Shown here: piece by piece, positions 40,540 to 52,461 of the stretch
Position numbering within the stretch: the first letter of the stretch is position 1
Layout of the letters: the number at the start of each line of letters is the position of its first letter
DNA from: Marilutibacter penaei
Lineage (GTDB): Bacteria > Pseudomonadota > Gammaproteobacteria > Xanthomonadales > Xanthomonadaceae
Assembly: GCF_014145395.1 (NCBI RefSeq)
Contig: NZ_JACHTE010000009.1
Coordinates: 121,753 to 185,752, forward strand
Direction of reading: 5' to 3'
Length of the DNA: 64,000 bases
The notes under the pieces: model-generated
What the model saw: only the letters and a program-made list of their open reading frames with translations
Told to the model about the DNA's origin: nothing
The model's database searches: none
Made by a program: the position numbers and the translations under genes

Positions 40540-40573
40540 GAAGGCCGGCCCTGCGCCGGCCTTCTCCTTTTCC
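40540..40573 (+). terminator. Terminator after TonB receptor gene
   Basis: GAAGGCCGGC/GCCGGCCTTC stem with a CCTGC loop and TCCTTTTCC tail, 22 nt after the stop. It lies between convergent genes. Confidence 0.8.
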
Positions 40574-40587
40574 GGTGCGCCCCGACG

Positions 40588-41862
40588 TCAGCCGGCGAGC
40601 GCGGCGCGGACGCTGGCCAGCTTCACGCAGGTGACGAAGACCTGCATCGCGACTTCGAGCTCGGGCAGGGTCGGCACGGACGGAGCGATGCGGATGTTGC
40701 GGTCCAGCGGGTCATGGCCATGCGGGAAGGTCGCGCCCGCCGGGGTGAGCTTGACGCCCGCCGCGGCAGCCAGCGCCACCGCGGCCGATGCGACGCCCGG
40801 TCGCGTGTCGAACGAGACGAAGTAGCCGCCGTCCGGACGCTCCCAGCGTCCCAGGTCGCTGTCGGCGAAGTGCGCGTCCAGCGTGTCCAGCACGACCTTG
40901 AAGCGCGGCGCGAGCACCTCGGCATGGCGCTGCATGTGGGCCATCAGGGCGTCGCGATCCGGCAGCAGGCGCACCGTGCGGAGCTGGTTCACCTTGTCCG
41001 GACCGATCGTGCAGGCATTGAGGAAGCGCTTGAACCCGCCCAGGTTGAGCGCGCTGGCGGCCATGAACGCGACGCCGGACCCGGCATGGGTGATCTTCGA
41101 GGTCGAGCCGAACTGGAGCACGGAGTCCTGCGTGCCCTGTCGCGCGCAGGCCTCGCTGATCGACGCCAGCGGGCGGAAGCCGCGCAGGTCGTGGACCGCG
41201 TAGGCGTTGTCCCAGAACACCCGGAAGCCCTCGCCCGCGATGCGGCCCAGGCCGGCAATGCGCTCGACGGTCGCATCCGAGTAGACGACGCCGGTCGGGT
41301 TCGAGTACTTCGGCACGCACCACATCGCCTTGATCGACGGATCGGCGGCCAGCAGGGCTTCGACCCGGTCCATGTCCGGACCGCCGGCCGTCATGTCGAC
41401 GGTCACCATCTCGATGCCCAGCTGCTCGCAGACGGTGAAATGGCGGTCATAGCCCGGCACCGGGCACAGCACCTTCACCGTCCCCTGCCGCGACCAGGCG
41501 CTGTCCGGGCCGGCCAGCCCGAAGCGGTGCGCGACCAGCATCGCCTGGTACATCAGGGTCAGGCTGGAGTTGCCGCCCACCAGCACGTCGCCGGCATCGA
41601 CGCCCATCAGCGCCGCGCCCAGGCGCCTGGCCTCGGGCAGGCCGTCGAGCCCGCCGTAGTTGCGCGTATCCGTGCCATCCCCGGCGCGATAGTCGCCCTG
41701 CAGGATCCCGTCCAGCGCATCCGACAGGGTCAACTGTTCGGCCGACGGTTTGCCCCGCGTCAGGTCGAGCGCGAGCCCGCGATCGACGAAGGCCTGGTGG
41801 TCGGCGGCAAGCCGGGCCTCGAGGGCCTGCAGTTGGTCGGGGGTCGCATCATCGAGCTGCAT
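40588..41862 (-). CDS. PLP-dependent aminotransferase of the PF12897 (aspartate aminotransferase-like) group
   Basis: A 424-residue fold-type-I aminotransferase close to the PF12897 group. Diagnostic segments: LDLTRGKPS near the N-terminus, [41 protein letters not shown] (PLP-ring aspartate), [16 protein letters not shown] (Schiff-base lysine) and NIRIAPSVP (substrate-carboxylate arginine). Some members act as aspartate aminotransferases, but the amino donor here is not proved. The ATG at 41862 fits homologue length. It diverges from upp with about 140 bp between. Confidence 0.88.
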   Translation of the reverse strand: MQLDDATPDQLQALEARLAADHQAFVDRGLALDLTRGKPSAEQLTLSDALDGILQGDYRAGDGTDTRNYGGLDGLPEARRLGAALMGVDAGDVLVGGNSSLTLMYQAMLVAHRFGLAGPDSAWSRQGTVKVLCPVPGYDRHFTVCEQLGIEMVTVDMTAGGPDMDRVEALLAADPSIKAMWCVPKYSNPTGVVYSDATVERIAGLGRIAGEGFRVFWDNAYAVHDLRGFRPLASISEACARQGTQDSVLQFGSTSKITHAGSGVAFMAASALNLGGFKRFLNACTIGPDKVNQLRTVRLLPDRDALMAHMQRHAEVLAPRFKVVLDTLDAHFADSDLGRWERPDGGYFVSFDTRPGVASAAVALAAAAGVKLTPAGATFPHGHDPLDRNIRIAPSVPTLPELEVAMQVFVTCVKLASVRAALAG

Positions 41863-42003
41863 CGGGGTCTCCGGTGGGGACGGATCGGAACCGTCCTCGC
41901 CGGACGGCCGCGCAAGGATGCGCGATCCGGGCCGGGATGCAACCCTGCCTTGGTCGAGGCCGGCCAAGCGGGCACACTGGACGCCACCGCCCGGGAGCCC
42001 GCC

Positions 42004-42633
42004 ATGAAGGTCGTCGAAGTCGCCCACCCGCTGGTCCAGCACAAACTGGGCCTGATGCGCGCCGCCGGCAACAGCACCAAGACCTTCCGCGAGCTGGCCG
42101 GCGAGGTCGCCACCCTGCTCACCTACGAGGCCACCGCCGACCTCGAGACCGAAGAAGCCAGCGTCGACGGCTGGGCCGGGCCCGTCACGACCCGGCGCAT
42201 CAAGGGCGCCAAGATCACCCTGGTGCCGATCCTGCGCGCCGGACTGGGCATGCTGCCCGGCGTGCTGGCGCTCATTCCCGCCGCCAAGGTCGGCGTCGTC
42301 GGCCTGCAACGCGACGAGGAGACCCTCGCGCCGGTCGGCTACTACGAGAAGCTGACGGGCCGTATGGACGAACGCACCGCGCTGATCCTCGACCCGATGC
42401 TGGCCACCGGCGGCACCCTGGTCGCCACGGTGGACATGCTGAAGGCCGCCGGCTGCACGCGCATCAAGGGCCTGTTCCTGGTGGCTGCTCCCGAAGGCAT
42501 TGCCGCCCTGGAAGCCCGCCATCCGGACGTCGAGGTCTACACCGCGGCGATCGACGCGCGCCTCAACGAGGTCGGCTACATCCTGCCCGGCCTGGGCGAC
42601 GCGGGTGATCGCATCTTCGGCACGCGTGGTTGA
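42004..42633 (+). CDS. upp: Uracil phosphoribosyltransferase
   Basis: A 209-residue UPRT, which converts uracil and PRPP to UMP in pyrimidine salvage. The PRPP-binding motif [12 protein letters not shown] and the uracil-binding C-terminal segment [16 protein letters not shown] are intact, as is the N-terminal [14 protein letters not shown]. The length equals that of E. coli Upp (208). It starts with ATG at 42004 and appears monocistronic. Confidence 0.96.
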   Translation: MKVVEVAHPLVQHKLGLMRAAGNSTKTFRELAGEVATLLTYEATADLETEEASVDGWAGPVTTRRIKGAKITLVPILRAGLGMLPGVLALIPAAKVGVVGLQRDEETLAPVGYYEKLTGRMDERTALILDPMLATGGTLVATVDMLKAAGCTRIKGLFLVAAPEGIAALEARHPDVEVYTAAIDARLNEVGYILPGLGDAGDRIFGTRG

Positions 42634-42658
42634 GACGCGCCCCGCTCCGGGGGCACGA

Positions 42659-43060
42659 TCAGGCGAGGCGGAACAGCACCACCCAGAGTCCGAGCAGCGA
42701 CGCCACCAGCAGCACGCCCCAGCTCAGCAGGGTCCCGACGGCCCGCCCGAACGAATAGCCGGCCGTCCGCGAAAGCCCGACGGCGTGCAACACCCGGCCC
42801 AACAGCAGCGCGGCGCCGAGCCCCCACAGCCAGCCCGGCGCGAGGCCCGACAGCTCCAGCACGGCCATCAGCAACAGCGCCAACGGCACCTGTTCGATGA
42901 AGTTCGCGTGGACGCGGATACGCCGCTGCAGGGCGGGATTGCCCCCGCTGCCGATACCGATCTGCGCCTGGCGCCGCGACAACGACACGCGTGCCAGCAG
43001 CACCAGGTTGAGCAGGACGAGCAGCGAAGCGAACAGCAGGGTCACCAGGGGCATGGTCAT
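42659..43060 (-). CDS. MAPEG family membrane protein
   Basis: A 133-residue, four-helix protein of the MAPEG group (membrane-associated proteins in eicosanoid and glutathione metabolism). The key segment RVHANFIEQVPLALLLMAVLE contains the family's glutathione-site Arg/Asn/Glu residues. Bacterial members often have glutathione transferase or peroxidase activity. It is last in a three-gene operon with ATGA overlaps (MBL hydrolase, TMEM43-like protein, MAPEG). Confidence 0.85.
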   Translation of the reverse strand: MTMPLVTLLFASLLVLLNLVLLARVSLSRRQAQIGIGSGGNPALQRRIRVHANFIEQVPLALLLMAVLELSGLAPGWLWGLGAALLLGRVLHAVGLSRTAGYSFGRAVGTLLSWGVLLVASLLGLWVVLFRLA

Positions 43061-43803
43061 GATCGGCCTCCACGATTGCGGCGGGTCAACAGCAGCAGCG
43101 CACCGAGCAGAATGACACCTGCCAGCAGCCACCAGCCTTGCGAAAGCGGCCGCTCGGCCGGCGACGGTGCCGACGCGACCGGTCGAGGATCGGCGTCTTC
43201 CGCCGTCCGCGGCCCGGACGACGACGCCAGGTGCCAGCGGCCATCGCGGAACGCCACCCGGTCGTGCAGGGCCGGCAGCACCAGCTCGCGCCAACGGATC
43301 CGGAGGTCCCCGACCTGCGGCTGGAGCGGATTTTCGGCGCTGCCCAGCCCATCTCCGTCGGGCTGGAACGTGGCCGCCATGTTGAGGGGCAAGCGGGAGA
43401 AGGCCGGACGGAACACACGCCATTCGCCCAGCTCGCGCAGCACGGTGGCGTCCAGGGGATACCCGGCCAGCTGGGGTGAAGAGGCCCACCAGCGCTCGCC
43501 CTGCAGGGCCATGGAGGGATTCTGGTGGTCCGCGTCGAAGCCCGTCGACTCGATCAGCGCACTGTTCCAGACGCGCTCGTAGCCATCGCCCTGCCGACGC
43601 CACTGGTACATCTCGACGACCCGATCGAGGCCCAGCGCCTCACGACGCACGCCGAAATCCGGGTCTTCGAGCACCTGCGCCGAACGGGCCTCGGCGCCAT
43701 CGTCCAGGGTCGGCGGAAGGCCGGCCTCAGGAAGAAGCGGCACCGCCCCGGCCGCGGGCATCGCCAGGCACAGCCACAGGGCCAGCCCCCACGGGCGCGT
43801 CAT
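43057..43803 (-). CDS. Short TMEM43-family protein
   Basis: A 248-residue exported or membrane-anchored protein with a signal peptide (to about residue 20) and one C-terminal helix (about 222-240) followed by Arg-rich residues. The middle matches TMEM43/LUMA proteins (PF07787), particularly [13 protein letters not shown] and the following [20 protein letters not shown]. Usual bacterial members are near 350-400 residues with four helices, so this is a compact version lacking the terminal helix bundle. Function unknown. Both ends overlap neighbours by four bases, showing translational coupling. Confidence 0.75.
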   Translation of the reverse strand: MTRPWGLALWLCLAMPAAGAVPLLPEAGLPPTLDDGAEARSAQVLEDPDFGVRREALGLDRVVEMYQWRRQGDGYERVWNSALIESTGFDADHQNPSMALQGERWWASSPQLAGYPLDATVLRELGEWRVFRPAFSRLPLNMAATFQPDGDGLGSAENPLQPQVGDLRIRWRELVLPALHDRVAFRDGRWHLASSSGPRTAEDADPRPVASAPSPAERPLSQGWWLLAGVILLGALLLLTRRNRGGRS

Positions 43804-44690
43804 GCGCGCAGCATCCGGGCCTGCAGGCTGGCCACTTCGTGGACGGTATGGAACCGCCCCTTGTCGTCGCGCGCCACCTGCGCCAGCGCACACTCCGGAT
43901 CATGGGTAAAAAACAGGTGCACGTTGCGCGCGAGCTTGTCGGCCAGGAACGCCTTCTTCTCGTCGATCAGCAGCTCCGCGTTGCGGTCGTAGCCCATCGT
44001 GATCGGCACGTGCACCCAGGGCCGGCCCGGGATCAGGTCGGCGCAGAACACCACCCCGCCGTGCGCCTCGCCGTCGACGCGCTCCGGACCGACGATCTCC
44101 GCCAGCATCAGGCCCGGCGTGTGCCCGTCGCTGAAATGGAAGCGCACCGCATCGCCGAGGGTGCGGCTGTACTCACCCTCGACCAGCTCCAGGCGGCCGG
44201 TATCGGCCAGCAATTCAGGCAACTCCGGGATGAAGCTCGCGCGGTCGCGGGGGTGCGGCTCACGCGCACGGTCGAAATGTTCGCGCCCGACCACGTAGGT
44301 GGCGTTCGGGAACACCAGCTGCGGCGGCTCGCCGTCCTGCCAGGCGCGCAGCAGCCCGCCGGCATGGTCGAAATGCAGGTGGGACAGCACCACGACGTCG
44401 ATGTCGGAGGGGCTGAAACCGGCGTCCGCGAGTGAGTCCAGCAGGACGTGGTGCGGCTCGACCACGCCGAAGCGTTCGCGCATCCGTGGCTCGAAGAAGG
44501 CGCCGATCCCGGCCTCGAACAACACGGTCTTGCCGGCGAGCGGCGTCGCCAGCAGCGCGCGGCAGGCCAGGTCGATGCGGTTGGCGTCGTCCGGCGTCGC
44601 CCAGCGCTCCCACAGCGCGCGCGGGGCGTTGCCGAACATCGCGCCGCCGTCGAGTTTCTGGCTGTTGCCGAGCACCGACCAGAGCTTCAT
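43800..44690 (-). CDS. MBL-fold metallo-hydrolase
   Basis: A 296-residue metallo-beta-lactamase-fold hydrolase. The metal motif is [10 protein letters not shown], with further ligands in SDGHTPG and the FCADLIPG aspartate, and the late FFTHDPE histidine. The overall plan resembles quorum-quenching lactonases and related esterases, but the substrate cannot be assigned. First gene of an operon with the TMEM43-like and MAPEG genes, whose start overlaps this stop by ATGA. Confidence 0.88.
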   Translation of the reverse strand: MKLWSVLGNSQKLDGGAMFGNAPRALWERWATPDDANRIDLACRALLATPLAGKTVLFEAGIGAFFEPRMRERFGVVEPHHVLLDSLADAGFSPSDIDVVVLSHLHFDHAGGLLRAWQDGEPPQLVFPNATYVVGREHFDRAREPHPRDRASFIPELPELLADTGRLELVEGEYSRTLGDAVRFHFSDGHTPGLMLAEIVGPERVDGEAHGGVVFCADLIPGRPWVHVPITMGYDRNAELLIDEKKAFLADKLARNVHLFFTHDPECALAQVARDDKGRFHTVHEVASLQARMLRA

Positions 44691-44700
44691 CGCGCGATCC

Positions 44701-46470
44701 TCAGGGCAGGGCGCCCAGTCCGTCCATCAAGCCGACCTTGCCCACCGGATTGCGGGGGTCGGTGCCGCCTTCGAGGGTATTGTCCACCCGATTCCAGCTG
44801 ACCGTCTGAAGATTGCCCCAACTGTCGCTGGAACGCCGGCCGTCGCCCGCCTCGCCCGGCACGTTGACCACGTGCCCCATGCCGCGCAGGGTCTCGACGA
44901 CGTCCGGCGGCAACGCATCCTTCTCGATCGACACCGCGTCCGGCAACCACTGGTGGTGGTAGCGCGGCAGCGCGGCGACCGCCTGCGCGTCCAGCCCGTC
45001 CGCGTAACCGAGCACGCCTAGCAGGACCATCGTGATGATGCGCGTGCCGCCCGGCGTGCCGAGCACCGCGACCTTGTCCGGCGAGACCATGAAGGTCGGC
45101 GTCATCGAGCTGAGCATGCGCTTGCCCGGTTCCGGCGCGTTGGCATCGAAGCCCATCACCCCGAACGCATTCGGCGTGCCCGGCTTGAGCGCGAAGTCGT
45201 CCATCTCGTTGTTGAGCAGCACGCCGGTGCCGGGCGCGACCAGTCCCGAACCGAACAGCAGGTTGACCGTCTGGGTGGCGCCGACGCGGTTGCCGTCCGA
45301 ATCGATGATGGAGAAGTGCGTGGTTTCCTCGTCCTCCAGCGGCGTCGCCTGGCCGGACAGCAGGTCGCTCGGGGTCGCCCGCGAGGGATGGATGGTCGCG
45401 CGCAGTCCGGCCGCATAGGCCGGGTCGGTGAGCAGCGCCATGGGCACGTCGACGAAATCCGGGTCACCCAGGTAGAAGGTGCGGTCGCGATAGGCGCGCC
45501 GCATCGCCTCGACGACCAGGTGCACGCGCTCCGCCTCCGGCAGCGCGGCCAGGTCCCAGGGCTCAAGGATCTGCAGCATCTGCGCCAGCGCGACGCCACC
45601 CGACGACGACGGCGGCGCGGTGACGATCTCCCAGCCGTCGTACCCGAAACGCACCGGTTCGCGCTCGCGCACCCGGTAGCCGGCGACCTCCTCCAGCGTC
45701 CACTGGCCGCCCTCGGCATTCACGCCGTCGACCAGCCTCTGCGCGGTCTCGCCCTTGTAGAACCCGTCGAAGCCCCCTTCCGCCAGCTTCTCCAGCGTGC
45801 GGGCCAGGTCGGGTTGCTGGAACAGCTCGCCCTCCTCCACCGTGTCGCCATCGGCCAGGAAGACGGCGCGACTGCCGGGATAGCGCTCCATCACCTCGCG
45901 CCGCGCTGCGTAACCGCGGGCCATCCGGCCATAGACCGGGAAGCCCTCGCGGGCGATGCGGATCGCCGGCGCCAGCGACTCCGACAACGGCAGGCGTCCG
46001 TAGGTCTGGGCCACGTGCACGAGTGCCGCGGGCAGGCCCGGGATGCCGGCCGACCACGGACCATTGACCGAGCGGTCGCGGTCCAGGTTGCCATCCTTGT
46101 CGAGGTAGATCTCTGGCGTCGCCGCGGCCGGCGCGGTCTCGCGCGCATCGACGAAGACGTCGCGACCGGTCTTCGCGTCGTGCAGCAGGAAGAAGCCACC
46201 GCCGCCCAGGCCCGAACTGATCGGCTCGACGACCGACAGCGTGGCCGACACCGCGACCGCTGCGTCGAAGGCATTGCCGCCGTCGGCGATCACCTCCAGG
46301 CCCGCGTCGGTGGCGAGCGCGTGCGCGCTGGCGATGGCGACCGCGGGGCGTGATGTCGCGCCCGCCGCGGGCGTGGCGCGCGCCGGGACCTCCTGCGCGG
46401 CACAGGCCGCGATGGGCAGCCACGATGCAAGCAGGGCGGAAAGGGCCAGGGTTCGCAACGTCGGTCGCAT
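44701..46470 (-). CDS. ggt: Gamma-glutamyltransferase (glutathione hydrolase)
   Basis: A 589-residue GGT made as a self-cleaving precursor. The autoprocessing and catalytic threonine is Thr383 in the TTHFSIID motif. Other hallmarks are [46 protein letters not shown] and [11 protein letters not shown]. The N-terminus has a lipoprotein-type signal (IAAC). It hydrolyses or transfers the gamma-glutamyl group of glutathione in the periplasm. The ATG at 46470 has GAAGGA at good spacing; the upstream ATG at 46497 overlaps the ferredoxin stop and lacks a spaced RBS. Confidence 0.94.
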   Translation of the reverse strand: MRPTLRTLALSALLASWLPIAACAAQEVPARATPAAGATSRPAVAIASAHALATDAGLEVIADGGNAFDAAVAVSATLSVVEPISSGLGGGGFFLLHDAKTGRDVFVDARETAPAAATPEIYLDKDGNLDRDRSVNGPWSAGIPGLPAALVHVAQTYGRLPLSESLAPAIRIAREGFPVYGRMARGYAARREVMERYPGSRAVFLADGDTVEEGELFQQPDLARTLEKLAEGGFDGFYKGETAQRLVDGVNAEGGQWTLEEVAGYRVREREPVRFGYDGWEIVTAPPSSSGGVALAQMLQILEPWDLAALPEAERVHLVVEAMRRAYRDRTFYLGDPDFVDVPMALLTDPAYAAGLRATIHPSRATPSDLLSGQATPLEDEETTHFSIIDSDGNRVGATQTVNLLFGSGLVAPGTGVLLNNEMDDFALKPGTPNAFGVMGFDANAPEPGKRMLSSMTPTFMVSPDKVAVLGTPGGTRIITMVLLGVLGYADGLDAQAVAALPRYHHQWLPDAVSIEKDALPPDVVETLRGMGHVVNVPGEAGDGRRSSDSWGNLQTVSWNRVDNTLEGGTDPRNPVGKVGLMDGLGALP

Positions 46471-46493
46471 GCGGGTTCCTTCGGGTTCGCGGG

Positions 46494-46742
46494 TCATTCC
46501 TGCTGGAGCCGGACCAGCTTGGCCAGCAGTTGCGCCTCGGTTTCGGGGAATTCGGGGTCGGGATCGATGCATTCCACCGGACAGACGACGACGCACTGCG
46601 GCTCGTCGTGGTGACCCACGCACTCGGTGCAGCGCGCAGGGTCGATCACGTAGATGGTCTCGCCCTGCGAGATCGCCTGGTTGGGACAGGCCGGCTCGCA
46701 GACGTCGCAGTTGACGCAGAGCTCGTTGATCTTCAGGGACAT
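46494..46742 (-). CDS. yfhL: YfhL-type 2[4Fe-4S] ferredoxin
   Basis: An 82-residue ferredoxin with two four-cysteine sets: Cys9, 12, 15 and 19 in CVNCDVCEPAC, and a second set CTEC...CVVVCPVEC with the eight-residue insert typical of the YfhL/FdxA-like family. It carries electrons at low potential in the cytoplasm. It commonly lies beside coaD in gammaproteobacteria, as here with one intervening lipoprotein gene. ggt follows 23 nt later on the same strand. Confidence 0.93.
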   Translation of the reverse strand: MSLKINELCVNCDVCEPACPNQAISQGETIYVIDPARCTECVGHHDEPQCVVVCPVECIDPDPEFPETEAQLLAKLVRLQQE

Positions 46743-46872
46743 GCGGATCGCGATACGCGTGGGGAGGCGGAACGCCGCGGAGGCCCCGGCGGGGGCGGCG
46801 CTCGCCTTCGACTGTGCTCGGCCAGTGGCGCGAGGGCAAGCCACGGGCGCTCGCCGTGGCAGGACAGTGTGT

Positions 46873-46908
46873 TGCAGGCCTCCCGGCGAGCGGCGCGGGA
46901 GGCCTGCA
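46873..46908. terminator. Large hairpin downstream of the lipoprotein gene at 46946
   Basis: A 13-bp perfect stem TGCAGGCCTCCCG/CGGGAGGCCTGCA with a 10-nt loop, in the 200-bp gap between the lipoprotein gene and the ferredoxin gene. There is no T-run, so termination is only probable. Confidence 0.5.
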
Positions 46909-46945
46909 CGAAGCCACCCACGCCTTGGCGCGGGCGCTCGGGCAC

Positions 46946-47434
46946 TTACTTCGCTTCGACGAACTGGAACGTCGCGCCCGACGGCTCGACGGTGGTCTTG
47001 ACGCGGGCGAAGTCGGCGTTGTCACCGATGAACAGCACGCGCACCCCCTTCATCGAACCTTCCTGCGCCACCTCGAAAGCTTCCACCGCCAGGTCGGCGC
47101 TCTTGCTGGAATCCGGCGAACCGTAGGCCAGCAGCGTGCCTTCCACGCCGCCACGCATCACGTCGGTCTGCGCTTTCTCCAGCTGGCGCTCGTACTCGCC
47201 TTCGTAATCGGCCGAATCCGGCGACGGCAGCGTGTACAGGTAGACGCTCGTCGCGGTGCCGACATTGCGCTTGACCACGTCGGTCAGGTACTCGGCCCAG
47301 GCGTTCTCGTCGCTGCCGGCGGGCTTGGCGACAGGCGGGGCCTCGACGACCTCGGCCTGCTCGTCCTTCTGGCATGCCGCCAGCATCGGCAGCGTCAGGG
47401 CGGCGGCAAGGAGCATGCGGATGGACATCTTCAT
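46946..47434 (-). CDS. Hypothetical lipoprotein
   Basis: A 162-residue protein with a lipoprotein signal (MLAAC near residue 21) and a low-complexity acidic/proline linker before a compact domain (about 45-162). Segments such as TSVYLYTLPSPDSADYEGEYERQ and GVRVLFIGDNADFARVK suggest an alpha/beta fold. I recognise no catalytic motif. It lies between coaD and the ferredoxin gene on the same strand with 30 nt to coaD. Function unknown. Confidence 0.75.
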   Translation of the reverse strand: MKMSIRMLLAAALTLPMLAACQKDEQAEVVEAPPVAKPAGSDENAWAEYLTDVVKRNVGTATSVYLYTLPSPDSADYEGEYERQLEKAQTDVMRGGVEGTLLAYGSPDSSKSADLAVEAFEVAQEGSMKGVRVLFIGDNADFARVKTTVEPSGATFQFVEAK

Positions 47435-47465
47435 CTGGAAATTCCCTTGGTTTGCATCGGTTGGA

Positions 47466-48696
<1,231 letters not shown>

Positions 48697-48753
48697 CGGG
48701 GCTTGGCGAGGGCCGGTGATAGCATGGGCCCCATTCTCCCACGCCCCTGTTCG

Positions 48754-50064
48754 ATGGTCAGTTTCTTCCGCCGCAAGAAGCCCGAAAAGCCCACCGACGC
48801 CGAAACCGAGCGCCGCATTTCCGAGCTGGCCGCGGCCTTCCCCGACCCGGTCGCGCCTTCGCCGCGTGCCGAGGAAGCGCCCTCGGAGGCGCCCGCCGGG
48901 GCCACCCCGGATGCCACCCAAGAGGCCGTTGCCGACCTCCCGCCGGCAGATGCCCTGCCGGTCCCGGAGGAGATCGTCGCCGCGGCGATGGATGCCGAAC
49001 CCCTGGCCGAGCGCTACCCGGACGAGCCGATGGCCCCGGACGAACCGGCGCCGAGCGCCGCGCCGGAATCCGCTGCGCCCGAAGCTGTCGTGCCCGTCGA
49101 ACCTGTCGAACCCACCCCCGACGCCCCTGCCACCGACGAGCCGGTCCGCAAGGCCAGCTGGCGCGAGCGCCTGGGCGGCAGCGCGATCGCGCGCAGCCTC
49201 GGCGGCCTGTTCTCGCGCAACCCGCGCCTGGACGACGACCTGCTCGACGAGATCGAGACCGCGCTGATCACCGCCGACGTCGGCGTCACCGCCACCACCG
49301 AACTGGTGGAGAACCTGCGCAAGCGAATGAAGGCGCGCGAGTTCGCCGATGCCAAAGCCCTGCTGGCCGCCCTGCGCACGGACCTCGTCGGCCTGCTGCG
49401 CCCGGTCGCCGTGCCCTTGCAGATCGACCGCGACGCCCGCCCCTTCGTGGTGCTGACCGTCGGCGTCAACGGCGTCGGCAAGACCACCACCATCGGCAAG
49501 CTGGCCAAGCGCTACAAGGACGAAGGCCGCCCGCTGATGCTGGCCGCCGGCGACACCTTCCGCGCCGCCGCCGTCGCCCAGCTGCAGGCCTGGGGCGAGC
49601 GCAACGGCGTGACCGTGATCGCGCAGGGCCAGAACGCCGACGCCGCCTCGGTCGCGTTCGATGCCCTGCAGGCCGCGAAGGCACGCGGCACCGAGGTCCT
49701 GATCGCCGACACCGCCGGCCGCCTGCACACCCAGCAGGGCCTGATGGCCGAGCTCGGCAAGATCAAGCGCGTGCTGCAGAAGCTCGACGCCGCCGCGCCG
49801 CACGAAGTGCTGATGGTGATCGACGGCACGACCGGCCAGAACGCCCTCAGCCAGCTGCGCCAGTTCCACGCCGCGGTCGGCGTGACCGGCCTGGTGGTGA
49901 CCAAGCTCGACGGCACCGCCAAGGGCGGCGTGGTGTTCGCCCTCGCCCGCGAATTCGGCATCCCGATCCGCTATGCCGGCATCGGCGAGCGTCCGGAGGA
50001 CCTGCGCGTGTTCGACGCCGAGGCCTTCGTCGACGCCCTGCTGCCGGAGGCGCTCGGCGCCTGA
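48754..50064 (+). CDS. ftsY: Signal recognition particle receptor FtsY
   Basis: A 436-residue FtsY. A long acidic, Pro/Ala-rich A domain (about 10-125) precedes the NG GTPase core: G1 GVNGVGKTT from residue 237, the DTFRAAAVAQL segment, DTAGR, and TKLDGTAKGG. It receives SRP-ribosome complexes at the membrane for co-translational insertion. The ATG at 48754 gives the usual short basic N-terminus (MVSFFRRKK). The rsmD-ftsY divergence is normal for gammaproteobacteria. Confidence 0.96.
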   Translation: MVSFFRRKKPEKPTDAETERRISELAAAFPDPVAPSPRAEEAPSEAPAGATPDATQEAVADLPPADALPVPEEIVAAAMDAEPLAERYPDEPMAPDEPAPSAAPESAAPEAVVPVEPVEPTPDAPATDEPVRKASWRERLGGSAIARSLGGLFSRNPRLDDDLLDEIETALITADVGVTATTELVENLRKRMKAREFADAKALLAALRTDLVGLLRPVAVPLQIDRDARPFVVLTVGVNGVGKTTTIGKLAKRYKDEGRPLMLAAGDTFRAAAVAQLQAWGERNGVTVIAQGQNADAASVAFDALQAAKARGTEVLIADTAGRLHTQQGLMAELGKIKRVLQKLDAAAPHEVLMVIDGTTGQNALSQLRQFHAAVGVTGLVVTKLDGTAKGGVVFALAREFGIPIRYAGIGERPEDLRVFDAEAFVDALLPEALGA

Positions 50065-50083
50065 TCGCCGGGCCACGCCTGGG

Positions 50084-51355
50084 GTGGGTCGCACGCGCCG
50101 CATCACGCTGGTCCTGGCCGGCCTGCTGGCCGTGCTGGTCATCGCGCTGTTCTGGCTGTCCCGGCCGCCCCAGCTCGCGGGCCTCGTGCTCGGTCGCGCC
50201 GGCGCAGCGCTCGGCCTCGAGATCGGCTTCAGCGGCGAGGCCCGCTACCGCCTGCGCGGCGTGCCGATGCTTGAAGTGCGCCAGCTGGTCGTCCGCGAAC
50301 CCGGCCAGGCCGACCCGCTGCTGACCGCCGAACGCGCCTACCTCGCGTTGCCCTGGGACACGCTGCGCGGGCGCGGCACGGCACTTGAAGTCCAGCGCAT
50401 CGAACTGGACGCGCCACGGCTGGACCTGCCGGCCCTGCGCCACTGGCTTGCCGGGCGGCCGCCCTCCGAGGGCCTGGAACTGCCGGTGCTTGCCGATGGC
50501 CTGGCGATCCAGGATGGCGTCGTCGCCGGCATCGGCTGGCAGTTCGAGCGGCTGGACCTCGACAGCCCGCGCGTCCATCCCGACGAACCCGCCGCCGTCA
50601 CCGCTTCGGGCCGCTACCTCGATGCGCCGCTGCAGGCGGATTTCGACCTTGACCTCGACCTGCCGCCGCTCCAGCCCCTGCTCGACGGACACGGCGGCCC
50701 GGCGGCCGCCCGCGGCACCGTCCGGGTCGAGCGCGACGGGCTGAGCCTGCCGATCGCCCTGGTCGCCTCCGGCCCGCTGCGCTGGCGCGATGGCATCGCC
50801 GCCGAACCGCTGCGGCTGGGTGCATTCGCCCGTTACCGGACCGACGGCGTCGACCTGCCGCTGACACTGGGCCTGCTGGGGCCGCTGCGGTTCGAAACAT
50901 CGCGCCTGTCCGTTGCGCCGGACGCGCTGCTGCTCCGGCCGGCCGGCGCCGACAGTCCCATCCCGACGCTCGACGCACGTGGCCAAGCCATGCTCGACGC
51001 CTCCGCCCGGGCCACCGCGCCGCTGGACCTCGCGCTGCACGGGACGCTGGCCGCATGGCCCGACGCCTGGCCGGCGCTGCCGCCGCCGGTCGGCCAGTCC
51101 GACGCCCCGCTGCCCTTCGCCCTGCGCTACGCCGGCCCCCTCGACGCCAGCGGCCCCGCCCGGCTGATGCTCGCCCGCGACGACACCCGCTTCGACGCCC
51201 GCTTCCGACTGCCACGCGTGCTGGCCTGGGTCGACGCCCTGGCCACCGGCACGCCGCTGCCGCCGCTCGACGGCCGCCTCCAGACCCCGCGCATGATCGT
51301 CGCCGGCGCGACGCTGGAAGGCGTGGTGATCGAGTTCGAGGACGACGCCGAATGA
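50084..51355 (+). CDS. AsmA-like inner-membrane-anchored protein
   Basis: A 423-residue protein with one N-terminal helix (about 6-26, TLVLAGLLAVLVIALFW) and a long periplasmic beta-rich region. Repeating segments of the type TAERAYLALPWDTLRG, LEVQRIELDAPRLDLPAL and the terminal LDGRLQTPRMIVAGATLEGVVI recall AsmA/AsmA-like proteins, which are implicated in lipid transfer between membranes. Assignment is by pattern only. The probable start is GTG 50084, 19 nt after ftsY. The stop overlaps the mutY start (ATGA). Confidence 0.7.
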   Translation: MGRTRRITLVLAGLLAVLVIALFWLSRPPQLAGLVLGRAGAALGLEIGFSGEARYRLRGVPMLEVRQLVVREPGQADPLLTAERAYLALPWDTLRGRGTALEVQRIELDAPRLDLPALRHWLAGRPPSEGLELPVLADGLAIQDGVVAGIGWQFERLDLDSPRVHPDEPAAVTASGRYLDAPLQADFDLDLDLPPLQPLLDGHGGPAAARGTVRVERDGLSLPIALVASGPLRWRDGIAAEPLRLGAFARYRTDGVDLPLTLGLLGPLRFETSRLSVAPDALLLRPAGADSPIPTLDARGQAMLDASARATAPLDLALHGTLAAWPDAWPALPPPVGQSDAPLPFALRYAGPLDASGPARLMLARDDTRFDARFRLPRVLAWVDALATGTPLPPLDGRLQTPRMIVAGATLEGVVIEFEDDAE

Positions 51356-52419
51356 GCGCCGCCATCGACCGCTACGCACCCGACCTGCTGGCCTGGTTCG
51401 ACACCCACGGCCGCCACGACCTGCCCTGGCAGCACCCGCGCACGCCATACCGCGTGTGGCTGTCGGAAATCATGCTGCAGCAGACCCAGGTCGCCACCGT
51501 CATCGGCTACTTCGACCGCTTCGTCGACGCCCTGCCCGACCTGCCCGCGCTCGCCGCCGCCCCGCAGGAGCGCGTCCTCGCGCTGTGGTCCGGCCTCGGC
51601 TACTACGCCCGCGCACGCAACCTGCACGCCGCCGCCCGCCTGTGCGTCGAACGCCACGACGGCGACCTCCCGCGCGACCTCGACGCCCTGGTCGCCCTGC
51701 CCGGCATCGGCCGCAGCACCGCCGCCGCGATCCTGTCCCAGGCCTGGGGCGACCGCCACGCCATCCTCGACGGCAACGTCAAGCGCGTGCTCGCCCGCTA
51801 CCACGGCATCGACGGCTGGCCCGGCGCCCCGCGCGTCGAGAAGCAGCTCTGGGCCCTGGCCGACGCGCACGCCTCCTCGCCCGACCTGCCCGACGCCCGC
51901 CTGCCCGACTACACCCAGGCGCAGATGGACCTGGGCGCGACCCTCTGCACCCGCGCCCGCCCCACCTGCCTGCTCTGCCCCCTGCGCGGCGCCTGCGTCG
52001 CCCACCGCGACGGCCGCACCGACGACCTGCCCACGCCCCGCCCCGGCAAGACCCTGCCCCAGCGCGAAGCCGACGTCCTCTGGCTGGAAGACGCCCGCGG
52101 CCGGATCCTGCTCCAGCAGCGCCCCCAGACCGGCATCTGGGCCGCCCTGTGGACCCTGCCCCAAGCCGAAGACCGCGACGCCGCAGACGCCTGGCGCGAC
52201 ACCCACGTCCACGCCCCCGGCGACGGCGAGCCCTTGCCCCCCATCGCCCACGCCTTCAGCCACTACCGCCTCACCCTGCACCCCCGCCGCTGGCGCGCCG
52301 TCGCCCCCCGCGACGACGTCGGCGACAATGACACCCTGCGCTGGGTCCCGTCCGACGCCCTGGACACCCTCGGCATCCCCGCCCCGATCAGGAAGCTGTT
52401 GAGCCGGGCTGGGGAGTGA
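51352..52419 (+). CDS. mutY: Adenine DNA glycosylase MutY
   Basis: A 355-residue MutY that removes adenine opposite 8-oxoguanine. Glu39 (SEIMLQQTQ), HhH motif [12 protein letters not shown] (116-127), catalytic Asp140 in LDGNVKRV and the iron-sulfur cysteines 199, 206, 209 and 215 are present. The C-terminal MutT-like 8-oxoG recognition domain (about 230-350) includes [12 protein letters not shown]. The start overlaps the preceding gene by four bases. Confidence 0.96.
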   Translation: MSAAIDRYAPDLLAWFDTHGRHDLPWQHPRTPYRVWLSEIMLQQTQVATVIGYFDRFVDALPDLPALAAAPQERVLALWSGLGYYARARNLHAAARLCVERHDGDLPRDLDALVALPGIGRSTAAAILSQAWGDRHAILDGNVKRVLARYHGIDGWPGAPRVEKQLWALADAHASSPDLPDARLPDYTQAQMDLGATLCTRARPTCLLCPLRGACVAHRDGRTDDLPTPRPGKTLPQREADVLWLEDARGRILLQQRPQTGIWAALWTLPQAEDRDAADAWRDTHVHAPGDGEPLPPIAHAFSHYRLTLHPRRWRAVAPRDDVGDNDTLRWVPSDALDTLGIPAPIRKLLSRAGE

Positions 52420-52461
52420 GCATCCCGGCCGCTTTCCAGTCCAGATAGCGGCCATGACAGG

